Under the pieces are notes generated by a model that was not told the DNA's origin, made no database searches, and saw only the letters and a program-made list of their open reading frames with translations. Made by a program: the position numbers and the translations under genes. A DNA stretch of 64,000 nucleotides from Spiroplasma endosymbiont of Agriotes lineatus (GTDB lineage: Bacteria; Bacillota_I; Bacilli_A; Mycoplasmatales; Nriv7), in contig NZ_OZ026448.1 of assembly GCF_964019485.1 (NCBI RefSeq), positions 1,178,001 to 1,242,000 of the forward strand. Reading direction: 5' to 3'. Below, piece after piece: positions 12,693 to 23,285 of this stretch. The stretch's first letter is position 1. Every line of letters starts with the position of its first letter.

Positions 12693-13319
12693 CTACTGTG
12701 TATCAAAATAACGATCTCCCGCATCACCAAGACCCGGAACAATATAACCGTTTTCATTAAGCTTTTCATCAACTGCAGCTGTATAAATGTTAATATCAGG
12801 ATGCGCTTTTTCCAGTTTTTCAATTCCCTCTGGAGCAGCTAATAAACAAATAAACTTAATATTATATGATACTTTTCACTGTTTAACAATATCAATTGCA
12901 GCTATTGCCGTGCCGCCGGTTGCTAACATTGGATCTAAAATTAATGTATAACTATTTTTCACATTATTAGGTTTTTTTTCTAAATACTTCTTAGGTTGCA
13001 AAGATTTTTCATCACGATAAATACCAATATGACCAATTTTAGCATTAGGAACCAACCCCAACATTCCATCAACCATTCCTAAACCAGCTCTTAAAACTGG
13101 AACAAAAATAATATCTTGAGCAATTTTTTTACCAGTAGCAGCAACTATTGGCGTTTCAATTGAAATTTCTTGTAACTTTAAATCCCGAAAAACTTCATAA
13201 GCCATTAACCTAGTAATTTCATTAACATTTTCTTTAAAAATCTTACTATTTATATCTTTTTTTCGTAATCTTGTTAACTTATCATCAATTAAAGGATGTT
13301 TAATAATAAATAGCGCCAT
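12693..13319 (-). CDS. upp: Uracil phosphoribosyltransferase
   Basis: The 208-residue protein converts uracil and PRPP to UMP (pyrimidine salvage). The PRPP loop is [18 protein letters not shown] (residues ~128-145). The uracil-binding C-terminus ([20 protein letters not shown]) and [14 protein letters not shown] are family signatures. A UGA tryptophan splits the frame at 12876. It leads the operon 10 bp before atpI, an order also seen in several Firmicutes. Confidence 0.95.
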
Positions 13320-13334
13320 ATTGTTTCACTCCTA

Positions 13335-13375
13335 TTAAGAATTATACTACTTTCTTATATTTTTAGTAATAAAAA
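13335..13375 (-). promoter_or_regulatory. Probable promoter of the upp-atp operon
   Basis: On the minus strand a perfect TATAAT (complement of 13341-13346) lies about 22 bp before the upp ATG, with TAGGAG between them. No strong TTGACA is seen at the expected distance. Operon membership is inferred from gaps of 15 bp or less and the absence of a terminator until 5622. Confidence 0.5.
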
Positions 13376-13396
13376 ATAACAATGATTTCAAGAAAA

Positions 13397-13569
13397 TTAC
13401 TTGCTAACAGAAATTATTAACATCATAGGTCTTCGCAATTCATCTTGCATTAAAGGAACTGTTTTTAATAATTCATTATCAGGCCGTGATTCAATAACAT
13501 TTATTATTTTAAAACCACATTCAATCAAAGTATTAATATAAGTAGTAAAGTGTCCAATGATATTTCAAA
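13397..13569 (-). pseudogene. C-terminal fragment of a SAM-dependent methyltransferase-like gene
   Basis: The readable tail is FWNIIGHFTTYINTLIECGF then KIINVIESRPDNELLK and RRPMMLIISVSK, stop at 13397. The RRPMMLIIS ending is common in class I methyltransferases of Mollicutes. The upstream part is replaced at about 13570 by viral DNA, so only about 57 codons remain. Confidence 0.5.
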
Positions 13570-13734
13570 ACTTCCTGATAAATGCTATTGTTGTTTTTAA
13601 CAACATTATAATTTTCTTGGTACGTTTTTTTATCAAAAGTAAAAAAATAACTTCTTAATAATAATTCCGAATTACCAGCAACATTGATTAAATATTTTTT
13701 GGGATAAAAGGTAATTAACGAGCGATAAAAGAAG
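13570..13734 (-). pseudogene. Fragment of plectrovirus ORF1
   Basis: On the minus strand, FYRSLITFYPKKYLIN and LLRSYFFTFDKKTYQ match the ORF1 protein encoded at 55966-56545 (FYRSLITFYPKQYLIN, IFRSYFFVKDKQ). It is cut on the left by the methyltransferase remnant and on the right by an element end at 13735. Confidence 0.6.
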
Positions 13735-13796
13735 GGTCGCGTTTAGTTTTCTTAGGTATTTTTTAAAAAAGAAAAAATAATCATTTACTATAAATT

Positions 13797-15125
13797 GGGA
13801 TTGTACAATTAACTGTGTCTCTAAGTAATTAACTTAAATTCACTCTGTCCTCAAATTTTATCATTAAATGTGAAATAGCGCTGCCCCCGATTTTGAATTG
13901 GCATTGTTCATTTTTTAGTCATATTTTGAAATGCTAAATAGCATATTTTAAAAACTGATAAATCATTAGGAAAGATCTTTTTATTTTTAACGACTTTTCT
14001 TAATTGACTATTAACAGACTCTATTGCATTAGTTATATAAATAATTCTTCTAAATTCTTGAGGATATTCAAGAAAAATTATTAAATTATCTTAGTTATTT
14101 TTTCATGATTTAGTAATTTGTGGATACTTTTTATTTCATTTTTCTGAAAAATGATCTAAAGCAACTAACGCTATTTCTTCATTAATTGCTGTATAAATTG
14201 ATTTTAAATCATTAGCTACAAGTTTACGATCTTTGTCAGGAACAAATTTTAAACTATTACGAATTTGATGAACAATACATAATTGATGTTGTGTTTTTGG
14301 AAAAACAGCTTCTATTTCATCAGACATCCCAGTTAAATTATCACTACAAGCAACAAGAATATCTTGTAAGCCACAATTTTTCATTTCCGTAACGTAAGAA
14401 GGATTATTAAGTCAAAATTTGGCTCCCTCATTCTCGCTAATTCACATTCCTAAAATATCTTTTAAGCCAATTTATATTAATTCCTAAGGCAAGATAAACT
14501 TTTTTATTTATTATTCGTTTATCTTGTTTTACTTTAACAACAATACAATCAAAATAAACAATCAGATAAATCTTCTCTAAATGTTTAGTTTGTCACATTT
14601 TAACTTCTTCAATAATATCATCAGTTATTTGACTAATTAAACTTTCTGAAATTTCTGCTCCGTGATAGAATTCTTGCAATTGTGCTTTGATATCAGAAAT
14701 TGTCATTCCTTTTGCATATAAGGAAATTACTTTTTGATCAAAATTATCAAATTTTCTTTGTCTTTTTGGAATAATTATTGGTTCAAAAGTACTATTTCGA
14801 TCTCTTGGTACATCAATTACGATTGAACCATTTTTAGTAATAATGGTTTTTTGTGTGTTGCCATTTCTTTTATTATGATTCTCATCAGTTTCGAGATGAT
14901 CTTTAATTTCTGCATTTAACATTCGTTCATTTAATTTTTTGGTAAATTCCTGAAAAATATTATTACTTTTAAATAAATCTTGTGGATTATCAATATTTTC
15001 TAAAAAATAATCAACAACTTTATCAATTGCATCAGGTTTTTTTACTTTTTTTGTTATTTTCTGTTCTTTTTCTTTTAAGTATAATTCAGAATGAATTATC
15101 GAGACACAGAATTTTGGGCAGGCCC
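13797..15125 (-). mobile_element. IS256-type insertion sequence, copy 1
   Basis: The ends are GGGATTGTACAATTAACTGT (right) and GGGCCTGCCCAAAATTCTGT (left, complement strand), sharing CTGTGTCTC internally. It encodes one transposase. A second near-complete copy is at 43067-44394. No 8-9-bp target duplication is visible, so the flanks were rearranged after insertion. Confidence 0.8.
13829..15085 (-). pseudogene. IS256-family (Mutator-type) transposase, single shared frameshift
   Basis: The protein covers KKPDAIDKVVDYFLEN, the conserved DVPRDRNSTFEPIIIPK, YAKGMTISDIKAQLQEFYHG, a first catalytic aspartate in LIVYFDCIVVKV, a second in ILVACSDNLTGM with KTQHQLCIVHQIRNSLKFV, and the C-terminal [20 protein letters not shown] carrying the glutamate. 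Between LGININ and GLKDILGMW one extra T (around 14467) changes the frame, and the copy at 43270 has the same extra T. The start codon is not certain: the frame is open beyond the element end. Confidence 0.8.
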
Positions 15126-15140
15126 AAAAAAATACCCCCA

Positions 15141-15467
15141 AATTGCTAAATCATGAAAAAATAACTGAGATAATTTAATAATTTTTCTTGAATATCCTCA
15201 AGAATTTAGAAGAATTATTTATACAACTAATACAATAGAGTAGTCTGTTAATAGTCAATTAAGAAAAGTCGTTAAAAATAAAAAGATTTTTCCTAATAAT
15301 TTATCAGTTTTTAAAATATGCTATTTAGCATTTCAAAATATGACTAAAAAATGAACAATGCCAATTCAAAATTGGGATAATGCAATTTCACACTTAATGA
15401 TAAAATTTGAAGACAGAGCAGAGTGAATTTAAGTTAATTACTTAGAGACAAAGTTAATTGTACAATC
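15141..15467 (+). pseudogene. IS256 transposase 3' fragment in opposite orientation
   Basis: It encodes the tail from [20 protein letters not shown] to the end of the element. AGTAGT for AGT near 15231 and CAGAGCAGAG for CAGAG near 15416 are short duplications that shift the frame. Confidence 0.75.
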
Positions 15468-15587
15468 CCAATTTATAGTAAATGATTATTTTTTCTTTTT
15501 TAAAAAATACCTAAGAAAACTAAACGCGACCCGACCATTTTTTAATTTGACTTAATAAGTATATGTCTGTAAAATTAATTGGGAATA

Positions 15588-15593
15588 TAATTA
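15588..15593 (+). promoter_or_regulatory. Probable -10 box of the rpmH operon
   Basis: A perfect TATAAT lies 65 bp before the rpmH ATG. No good -35 is visible at 16-18 bp. The DNA upstream of about 15535 is mobile-element sequence, so the native dnaA-side intergenic region is reduced to roughly 120 bp. Confidence 0.5.
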
Positions 15594-15657
15594 CTTTTTT
15601 AAAGCTTTTTTATTTTAGTTTAAAAACAGTAACTTATTTTTGAAGAGGAGAATGACA

Positions 15658-15792
15658 ATGAAAAGAACCTACCAACCATCAAAAGAAAAGACAAAAAAAG
15701 TTCATGGTTTTCGTTCAAGAATGGCAACAGTTGCAGGAAGAAAAGTTTTACAAAATCGACGAAGAAAACAACGCGCTAAGTTAACAGTATAA
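15658..15792 (+). CDS. rpmH: 50S ribosomal protein L34
   Basis: The 44-residue basic protein is MKRTYQPSK... with [20 protein letters not shown], the universal L34 signature. AGAGGAG lies 8 bp before the ATG. First gene of the rpmH-rnpA-yidC-jag-mnmE block. Confidence 0.97.
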   Translation: MKRTYQPSKEKTKKVHGFRSRMATVAGRKVLQNRRRKQRAKLTV

Positions 15793-15809
15793 AAGGATTT
15801 AAATAGACT

Positions 15810-16139
15810 TTGCAAAAGAAATTTCGTTTAAAAAAGAATTATGATTTTCAAAGAATTATTAATGAAAAGCAAAAAATTCATAATAATTCGTTTGTTATTT
15901 ATTATGCAAATAATTCATTAGATCATTGTCGTTTTGGAATATCAGTTAGTAAAAAAAATGCTAATGCTGTTAATCGTAATCGGATTCGTCGCCAAGTTCG
16001 TTCAATGTTACAAAAGGTTTGATGTTTAAAAAATAATAATAAGGATATTATTATTTTAGTAAGATCGCCTTATTTAAAACAAGAATATAGTAAAAATCAA
16101 AATCTTTTAGATATTTTATTAAAAAAGATTATTAAATAA
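15810..16139 (+). CDS. rnpA: Ribonuclease P protein component
   Basis: The 109-residue protein assists the RNase P RNA in tRNA 5' maturation. It starts at TTG (QKKFRLKKNYDFQRII) 17 bp after rpmH, with AAAGGA upstream. The central RNR motif is NAVNRNRIRRQVRSM (residues ~52-66), and CRFGISVSKK is typical. A UGA tryptophan lies at 16019. Confidence 0.95.
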
Positions 16140-16151
16140 TGGAGAAAAATT

Positions 16152-17210
16152 ATGGACTATAAAAAATATTTATTTACACCTGATAAGCAACGAACTTCAT
16201 ATTGAAAACAAGTTTGAAAATTTGGTAAAATTTTCATTTATACTTTTTTTATTGTTACCTTTTTATGAGGCTGTGGACAGATGTTTGACTCTAATGTGTC
16301 AACGAGTGGAAAAACTAATGGTGCAGGTTCAATATTTGGTACTTATTTTGAATTACTTTTCCCTGGCGATGGTAGTAAGACACATTTTATAAATGGTGAG
16401 GAAGAATTACCTTTTAATGGTATTTCTAGTTGAGGTGAAGCTTGAACAGTTACTAAATCACCATTTTTTGGTTTATTTGTTTACCCAATTGCAACATTAT
16501 TATGATTATTATTAAAAGGTTTTAGTGGTGGAATTGCTGCTGAGTCAACGGCGGCCGCAGCAATTGGGGCAATGTTTGTTACCGCTTTAATAATTAAATT
16601 AATTACTTTAGCTTTTTCTTGAAAATCACAAAAAAATCAAGAAAAAATGCAAGCGATTCAATTAAAACAAGGCGAGATTCAAGCAAAATATAAAGGTTCG
16701 TCTGATCCACAAGCAAGACAAAAAATGCAATTAGAATTAATGGGATTATATAAAAAAGAAGGTGTTAAGCCGTTAGCATCATTTGCAAGTTTATTTTTAT
16801 CAATGCCATTCTTATATGCTATGTTTATGGTTGTTCGTTCCATGAGAATTTTGAAAGAGCAAGAGTTTGGAGCAATTTCTTTTACAATAACGCCTTGAGA
16901 AGGATTAAAAGCAGGAGATTGAGCATATTTAGCAATTGTTTTTGTTTATTTACCAATTCAAATTATTTCAATGCTATTACCAATGTATTTAAATCGTGCT
17001 AAGAAAAAAGCTTTTACTAAAGAATCGAAAGTAGCGCAAAAGAAACAATTAATTACACAGTTAATTATGATGGGGGTGTTTATGTTATTGGTTTTTACAA
17101 TTGGTTCAGGGGTTGCAATATATTGAATTTTTTCTGGTGCATTGCAAATTGGACAAACAGTTTTATTTCATTATATAAATAAGAATGCTAAATATAAAAA
17201 GAAAAAATAA
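16152..17210 (+). CDS. yidC: Membrane protein insertase YidC/OxaA
   Basis: The 352-residue protein inserts membrane proteins. It has an N-terminal membrane segment (FIYTFFIVTFLWGCGQ), a second near residues 110-125, the charged cytoplasmic loop QAIQLKQGEIQAKYKG containing the conserved helical hairpin, LMGLYKKEGVKPLASF, and three further membrane helices ending in a basic tail (KYKKKK). Seven or more UGA tryptophans fragment it in the standard code. It begins 12 bp after rnpA. Confidence 0.93.
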
Positions 17211-17467
17211 AGTTAGAGTTGAATTAAATGGAACAAAAAGTATTTAAGAAACGTGAAGATTTAAAAACTTTTATTGATTAACAAAATAAACCCCATTTTT
17301 ATATTAGATTTGGTATATAACCTTTAATTTTATCTACTATTTTGATAATATTATTTCCTAGGCGAAGAATAAATGTTAGATAAATACAAAGACGAAAATG
17401 AATTTTATAGTCTAATAGTCATAAAATATAAAACTTTTATGAAAGTGGTAGATAAAATTAAAGGTTA

Positions 17468-18724
17468 TGGATGGGTTAAAATAAGTTGGACCATAGACCA
17501 TATTTATGCGGACTTTCAAAATAAGATAAAATTATTAAGAAAGCAGGAATATAAAAATTGGGCAAAAATTCATATAAAGATGAATTTAAAAAACAAATTG
17601 TCATGCTTTATCAAAACGAGAAAAGCATTATTGAAATTATTAATGAATACGGGGTTTCAAAATCAGCCGTGTATCAGTGAATTGAAAATTTTAATAATTC
17701 TGGATCATTTAAAATGAAAGATAATCGTACTATCGAAGAAAATTAATTAATTTACTTACGAAAAGAAAACCAACAATTACGAATGGAAAATGACATTTTA
17801 AAGCAAACAGCACTGATAATTGGCAAAAAATAGGAATTATTAACAATAATAAAGAAAAATATTCCGTGCTAAAAATGTGTCAAATATTAAAAATAGAAAA
17901 ATCAACATATTATTATCAAACTAATAATTGTGTTAAGTATTATGTTAATAATTATGAACAAGAAGTTATCGGTGCATTTAATAAAAGTCGCAAAATTTAT
18001 GGGGCTCATAAAATTAAAGCTGTTTTAATAAGAAAAGATATCATCTTATCGCAGCGAAAAATCAGATGCATTATGATCAAAAATAATTTGGTTTCTAAAT
18101 AAACCAAATTAAAATATCGTAATCACAAAACAACAACTAATAATGCCCAAATTAGTAATGTTTTAAATCATGAATTTAATGACAAAAAACTTAATGAAGT
18201 TGTTGTTAGTGATTTAACATATGTGCAAGTTGGAGGAAAATGACATTATATTTGCTTATTAATTAACTTGTTTAATCGCGAAATAATTGGATATAGTGCT
18301 GAGTGCTGGGGCAGGGCAAACAAAACCGCTGAACTAGTTCAACAAGCTTTTCATAAAATAACACGACTATTAAAGCAAATAACTTTATTTCATACCGATT
18401 GTGGTAATGAGTTCAAAAATAAAATCATTGATGAAATTTTAATAATCTTTAATATTAAAAGATCATTAAGCAATAAAGGTTGTTCTTGTGATAATGCTGT
18501 GGCTGAAAAAACTTACAAAACCTTTAAAACGGAATTTATTAAGGATAAAAAATTTGAAAATTTAACACAATTAAAATGCGAACTATTTGATTTTGTTAAT
18601 TAATATAACAATATTTGAATTCACGGCAGCTTAAATTATTTAACACCCGTTGAATTTAGAAAATAGCAGTGGCAGTCAGTAGTCAGTCTACATAAAAAGT
18701 GTCCTAAAAAGGATTGCCATACCA
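17468..18724 (+). mobile_element. IS3-type element (second subfamily) with TTA target duplication
   Basis: The ends are TGGATGGGTTAAAATAAGTT and, complemented, TGGTATGGCAATCC. TTA is duplicated at 17465-17467 and 18725-18727. It differs from the subfamily at 2618 and 57584 in its [18 protein letters not shown] orfA start, and shares it with the copies at 29796, 31660 and 62711. Confidence 0.8.
17559..18666 (+). pseudogene. IS3 orfA/orfB remains with several stop codons
   Basis: orfA starts at TTG ([18 protein letters not shown]) and has a TAA near 17742. orfB (KEKYSVLKMCQILKIEKSTY) has stops near 18100 and 18601 and reads HTDCGNEF where sisters have HTDRGNEF. Short duplications occur at about 18297-18316 (GTGCTGAGTGCTGG) and 18666-18690 (repeated CAGT). 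Inactive. Confidence 0.75.
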
Positions 18725-19343
18725 TTATGTACCAAGTCTATTATTTTATTTATTAAAGAAGAAATTAAAACATTTTTAAAAAAACAAGTGATTTCTCCCC
18801 TTAATATATAATATGAATGATGTTAAAACCTATTTAGTTAATGTTTTACAAAGACTTTTAACAGAGTTAGACTTTAATGATATTGATATTAAAATTTCAC
18901 AAATTAACTATGAAACGATTAAAGTTATTATTAATTGTGATAATAATGCGTTATTAATTGGTAAAAATGGTTATGTATTAAGTTTCTTACAAAATTTATC
19001 TAAAATTGTTATTTATCAAGTAAGTTTCATCGTTGTTATATTGTTAAAGTTGATTTTAATGATTATTTTCAAAGACACAAGAAAGTAAGTAATTTAATTA
19101 ATTTAGCAAAAAGCACTGCTAAAAAAGTATTTCTTACTAAGAATGATATTACATTATTACAAATGCCTAATAATCAGCAAAGAATTATTCATAATGAATT
19201 AAAAAAATTTGATAAGGTTATTATTGAATCTCAGTGTTCAGGTAATAAAAGGCATATTGTTATTAAAATATCTTGAAAGCGGTGAAATCTAGTCATTAAT
19301 GTCTAGGTTTTTATTTTTAAAAAAAAGAAAAGAGGTGATATTT

Positions 19344-20708
19344 ATGATTAATGATACGATTATTGCTTTAGCAAGTGCCCCACTTAAACAAGCCATTGCT
19401 ATTATTAGAATTAGTGGTCCAGAAACATTTTCACTTGTTAATAAAGTATTTAGTAGAAGTATTTTAAATTCTTCAAAAGAAAAATATTTCGGGAGAATTA
19501 TTAACCCAAACACAAAGGCAATTATTGATGAAGTAGTTTTAGTTTGCTATTATAATACTAATTCATTTACTGGTGAAGATACTATTGAAATTAATTGTCA
19601 TGGTAGTATGTTAATCGTTAATAAGATCATTCATTTACTATTAACAATTATGAAAGATGACAATATTCGGTTAGCAACTTCGGGAGAATTTACAAGAAGA
19701 GCATTTTTAAATGGAAAAATTGATTTATTACAAGCGCAAGCGGTTAATGATTTAGTTAATGCTTCTAATGATGCAGCATTAGCATTAGCAATGAACAGTT
19801 TAAATGGTAATAATAGCAAATTATTAAAAGAAATTGAAACAAGATTATTAGAATTAATAGCTAATATTACTGTTAATATTGATTATCCTGAGTATGATGG
19901 CGTTGAAAACTTAACCCAAAAATTAGTTTTAACTCGTACAAATAAACTTTATAATGATTTGTTAACCATTACTAAACAAAGTAAAATTGCTCAGGTCATT
20001 AATGATGGTATTGATACCGTAATTATTGGCAAACCTAATGTAGGAAAATCAACCTTATTGAATGCTTTATTAAAAGAAAATCGAGCGATTACTTCAACAA
20101 TTGCAGGAACGACCAGAGATATTGTTACTGGAAAAATAAATATTGATAATATTTCTTTAAACTTAATTGATACCGCAGGAATTAGAAATACCAATGATAT
20201 TATTGAACAATTAGGAATTCAAAAATCAAAACAGTATTTAGAAAAAGCTCAGTTAATTTTATTAGTGCTTGATGGTAGCAATGTTTTAGATGATAATGAT
20301 ATGATATTATTAGAATTAGTTGAAGATAAAAATTGTATTATTGTCATTAATAAAGTTGATTTACAACAAAAACTATCTCTTTCTCTTTTGACATTAAGTT
20401 CAGTCCCAATAAGTGCTTTAAACAATGATTTTAACCCTTTAATAGATAAAATTAAATATATGTTTTTACAAGAAAAAATTGATTATCATGATAATTTAAT
20501 TTTGACATCAACGCATCACCAAATGTTATTAGATAAAATTACAATGACAATTGATGAAGCAATTCAAGCTTTAAGCAATAATATTCCGTTAGATTTAGTA
20601 ATCCTTCATTTTCAAGAAGCATGAGATTATTTACAAGAAATTAATGGTAAAATAATTAAAGATACTCTCTTAGATGAAATGTTTAGTCGTTTTTGTCTAG
20701 GTAAATAA
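19344..20708 (+). CDS. mnmE: tRNA uridine-5-carboxymethylaminomethyl modification GTPase
   Basis: The 454-residue protein works with MnmG to modify U34 of certain tRNAs. The start at 19344 is supported by AAAGAGGTGAT; an upstream in-frame Met (19299) lacks such a site. It has the N-terminal formyl-THF-binding domain (IALASAPLKQAIAIIRISGP, TGEDTIEINCHGS), helical domain, G domain with GKPNVGKST (G1), TTIAGTTRD-like G2, DTAG (G3) and NKVD (G4), and the catalytic C-terminal FCLGK. No defects. Confidence 0.97.
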
Positions 20709-20720
20709 GGAGTTTAATTA

Positions 20721-21488
20721 GTGAATGGTTTATTTGATACGCATTGTCATTTAGTATCAGATTCATATAAAGATGAAGACATAAATAATATTTTAGAAGA
20801 AGCAAAATTAATTGGTGTTAATTTAATTTGTAATGTTGGTTATGATTTAAAAACTAGTAAATTAGCAGTTGACCAAGCATTTTCTTCACCAGATGTATTT
20901 GCGGCTGTTGGAATTCATCCTAATGATGTTAGTAATCATCAAGAACATGATCTTTATGAATTAGAAGAACTAATTAAAACAGGGGGGGTTTGTGCTATTG
21001 GTGAAATTGGATTAGATTACTATCGCAATCAAGATAGTAGTAATTTACAAAAAGAATGATTTATTAAACAAATTAAATTAGCTAAAAAATATCAATTACC
21101 AATTTTAGTTCATGTTCGTGATGCTTTTGATGATGCTTATGAAATTTTAAAACAATATGATGTTGTTGGGATTATGCATTGTTTTTCAGAAAATACAAAA
21201 ACTGCTAATAAATTTATTGAATTAGGATATTATATTTCTTTTTCAGGAATTCTTACTTTTGAAAATGCTAAAGATTTGCAACAAGTTGCTAAAGATATTC
21301 CCTTAAATAAAATTGTTTTAGAAACTGATGCTCCGTATTTAACACCTGTTCCTTATCGAGGAACAAAAAATTATCCGAAAAATATTATTTTTACTGCCAA
21401 AAAATTAGCAAGTTTAAAAAAACTATCCTTAAATGATGTTATTACCACAACAACAAATAATGCGAAACGAATTTTAGGAATTAAATAA
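20721..21488 (+). CDS. tatD: TatD family metal-dependent deoxyribonuclease
   Basis: The 255-residue TIM-barrel hydrolase begins with a GTG start after AAGGAG, 12 bp downstream of mnmE. Metal ligands are visible: FDTHCHL (residues 5-11), GEIGLDYYR, LVHVRDA, MHCF and ETDAPYL. The ending NAKRILGI is typical of TatD. It probably shares a transcript with mnmE. Confidence 0.93.
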
Positions 21489-21522
21489 AAAATGCTCTTA
21501 AATTTTATAAGAGCATTTTTTA
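21489..21522 (+). terminator. Intrinsic terminator after tatD
   Basis: An 11-bp stem (AAATGCTCTTA / TAAGAGCATTT) with a 7-nt loop is followed by TTTTTATTTG. It ends the rpmH-to-tatD block. Confidence 0.85.
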
Positions 21523-21540
21523 TTTGTAATTTTATTTTTT

Positions 21541-21626
21541 TATAAAAATATTAGTAAGAATTTTGAATTTGTTCAAAAATATCAGTTTCAAACTTTTTAG
21601 TACCATTAATAACTGCTAATAAAGGA
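21541..21626 (-). pseudogene. C-terminal fragment of an unidentified gene
   Basis: About 25 codons are readable on the minus strand (LLAVINGTKKFETDIFEQIQ, then a TAA at about 21550). The upstream part is removed by the MITE-like element at 21627. Too short to identify. Confidence 0.3.
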
Positions 21627-21937
21627 GGACGCATAAAGTTTTGTTAAGTATGAGCTAGGTAAAGATTTAAATAGTTTTGAAAGAAAAACAATTACAATTT
21701 AATTATCATTTTATTTAAAAAATAAGTAACAAAACAAAATATTTAATATTAACAAACAAAATCTCAATAAAAGGTTATAAAAACTAAACAAAATACTTAT
21801 AAAAAAACATTAAAATAAGTTTTTACAACAAAAATCATACATAAGAAATATATACTTAATTTGCATATTGAAATAATTTATAGTAAATAGTTATTTTTTC
21901 TTTTTTTAAAAAATACCCAAGAAGATTAAACGCGACC
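21627..21937. mobile_element. MITE-like element, 311 bp, with composite-element ends
   Basis: It runs from GGACGCATAAAGTTTTGTTA to a right end that, complemented, reads GGTCGCGTTTAATCTTCTTG. The two ends match each other imperfectly as terminal inverted repeats and match the ends of the 9.65-kb unit at 45995-55648. The interior is A+T-rich without a reading frame. Near-identical copies lie at 29808-30109 and, partly, 63165-63364. Confidence 0.75.
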
Positions 21938-22682
21938 AAAGTCTTTCTTTTACTTTGTATGCTTTTTTATTACTTCAATTAATAGTAGTGAATTCAAGAG
22001 CATTATCAGTGCGAAGGAGTTTAATGGGGTTATACCAAATTCACTAAAATCTTTTATTGCTCTTTGCAAAACGTTAATCGCATTATTGGTTCCTAAACTA
22101 TCATAAACATAGCCAAATACTATACATGTTATTTCGTCAATGAAATCATAAATGTAATATTTTTTATCAACTGGAAAATTTGATGTGGTAATAATTTTAG
22201 CATCCATTTGTAAAAGACCAATATCGCGGATACTTCATAACGCTTAAAATGACGTTTTGTTTGTTTGATTTGTTGTTTTAATTCTTTTCAACGAGAGTCA
22301 GATTTAATTCAGCGATAAAAAGTTTTAATATTTTTCGGAATTTCTAAATTTTTAACATCGTAAAAACCCATTTTTAAATTGTTAAATAAAGACCGCATTC
22401 CGCCAGCTTGAATATTTTTATAATCAAAATATAAATCACATATTTTTTCGCGAGAATTTAAATCATATTGATGACTAATTTTGTTAGGTTTTTTATATTT
22501 GAAAATTAAACTATTAAAATCATCATTTTGATAAGCATAAGCAGTAAGAATTTTACTAGCTCATTGATAAAATGTATTTCATGCACCATGAAAATGCTTT
22601 TTTACTAATTTATTTAAAGTTATTGGTTCTAAATAAAATTGATTACATAAATTTAAATAACTAGTAACTCGTTTTTTAGTTT
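21938..22682 (-). pseudogene. Plectrovirus-type rve transposase, internal fragment
   Basis: The reading frame from the right gives TKKRVTSYLNLCNQFYLEPI, FHGAWNTFYQWASKIL, YRWIKSDSRWKELKQQIKQT and, after a two-base shift near 22208, DIGLLQMDAKIITTSNFPVD and IYDFIDEITCIVFGYVYDSL. It matches the more complete copy at 44470-45436. N- and C-termini are missing. Confidence 0.7.
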
Positions 22683-22902
22683 TATGATAATGCTGTGGCC
22701 GAAACAACTTACAAAACCTTTAAAACGGAATTTATTAAGGATAAAAAATTTACAAACTTAACACAATTAAAATGCAAACTATTTGATTTTGTTAATTGAT
22801 ACAACAATATTCGAATTCACGGTAGTTTAAATTATTTAACACCCGTTGAATTTAGAAAATGGCAGTTTACATAAAAATTGTCCTAAAAAGGGTTGCTGTT
22901 CC
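22683..22902 (+). pseudogene. IS3 orfB 3' end with right terminus
   Basis: It encodes NAVAETTYKTFKTEFIKDKK through LNYLTPVEFRKWQFT and ends with the IS3 right end (GGGTTGCTGTTCCA). It joins the viral fragment at 22903 directly. Confidence 0.7.
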
Positions 22903-23120
22903 AATATGGTTTTTCAAAGTAGCATTAAAATAAATCACACCATAATAGCTGTTAAAAATCAAAAAGCAATGTTTGCTATTAAAAGTCAAAGTGGTGCTTC
23001 GGTTAATTTAATTTCTTTACCACCAGTAATGTGAGCCGGAATAGTTGTAATTTGAATAAATAAATCTCAGAAAGTTTGTTTAATTTGTTCTCAATTAAAT
23101 TCTTTTAAATTTGCTGTCAT
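22903..23120 (-). pseudogene. Plectrovirus small membrane protein (fourth gene), 3'-truncated
   Basis: It starts MTANLKEFNWEQIKQTFWDL and has one membrane segment (WLLIANIAFWFLTAIMVWFI). The homologues at 35648-35878 and 54196-54426 are 76 residues; here the last residues are lost to IS3. Confidence 0.7.
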
Positions 23121-23123
23121 TTT

Positions 23124-23285
23124 TTATCTCCCAAAAATCATTTTTATCGGTAAATACATAATTGAAATTAATGCGAAAAGAAAAGTAATAATAATAATTA
23201 ATCCGGCAATAAACGCAACCTGTGCAGGCATTTTTTCTATTGGAATAAACAGTTTTAAGAACTCCATAATAATTTCTCAAAACAT
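23124..23285 (-). CDS. Plectrovirus small membrane protein (third gene), 53 aa
   Basis: MFWEIIMEFLKLFIPIEKMP precedes a membrane helix (AFIAGLIIIITFLFALISIM). Identical in length to 35483-35644 and 54430-54591. Its ATG overlaps the upstream stop as TAATG. Function unknown; likely a minor virion or assembly protein by size and position. Confidence 0.6.

Larger units (their letters stand above)
13735..15531. repeat. About 390-bp inverted repeat made of mirrored MITE ends and IS256 3' ends
   Basis: The arms are 13735-14120 and 15145-15531. Each runs from an element end (GGTCGCGTTTAGTTTTCTTA, outermost) through about 60 bp of MITE sequence into the 3' end of an IS256-type element (starting GGGATTGTACAATTAACTGT). 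The left arm belongs to the near-complete IS256 copy and the right arm to a 3' fragment. Confidence 0.75.
17305..18740 (+). mobile_element. IS5-type element remnant split by an IS3 insertion
   Basis: The left part (17305-17467) begins TAGATTTGGTATATAACC and includes the transposase start MLDKYKDENEFYSLIVIKYK. Only the last 16 bp (TTATGTACCAAGTCTA) remain on the right. The copy at 30984 has the same left sequence. The middle of the IS5 gene is lost. Confidence 0.7.
17228..19300 (+). pseudogene. jag: jag (SpoIIIJ-associated KH/R3H protein), split by nested insertions
   Basis: The 5' stub (MEQKVFKKREDLKTFID, Jag_N-type) stops at 17279. Nested IS5 and IS3 elements occupy 17305-18740. The gene resumes near 18750 (IKEEIKTFLKKQ), then a KH domain (ALLIGKNGYVLSFLQNLSKI at ~18945-19005) and, after a frameshift near 19020, an R3H domain (NLAKSTAKKVF ... 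MPNNQQRIIHNELKKF ... RHIVIK). The position between yidC and mnmE is the conserved jag locus. At least three lesions, so not functional. Confidence 0.85.
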
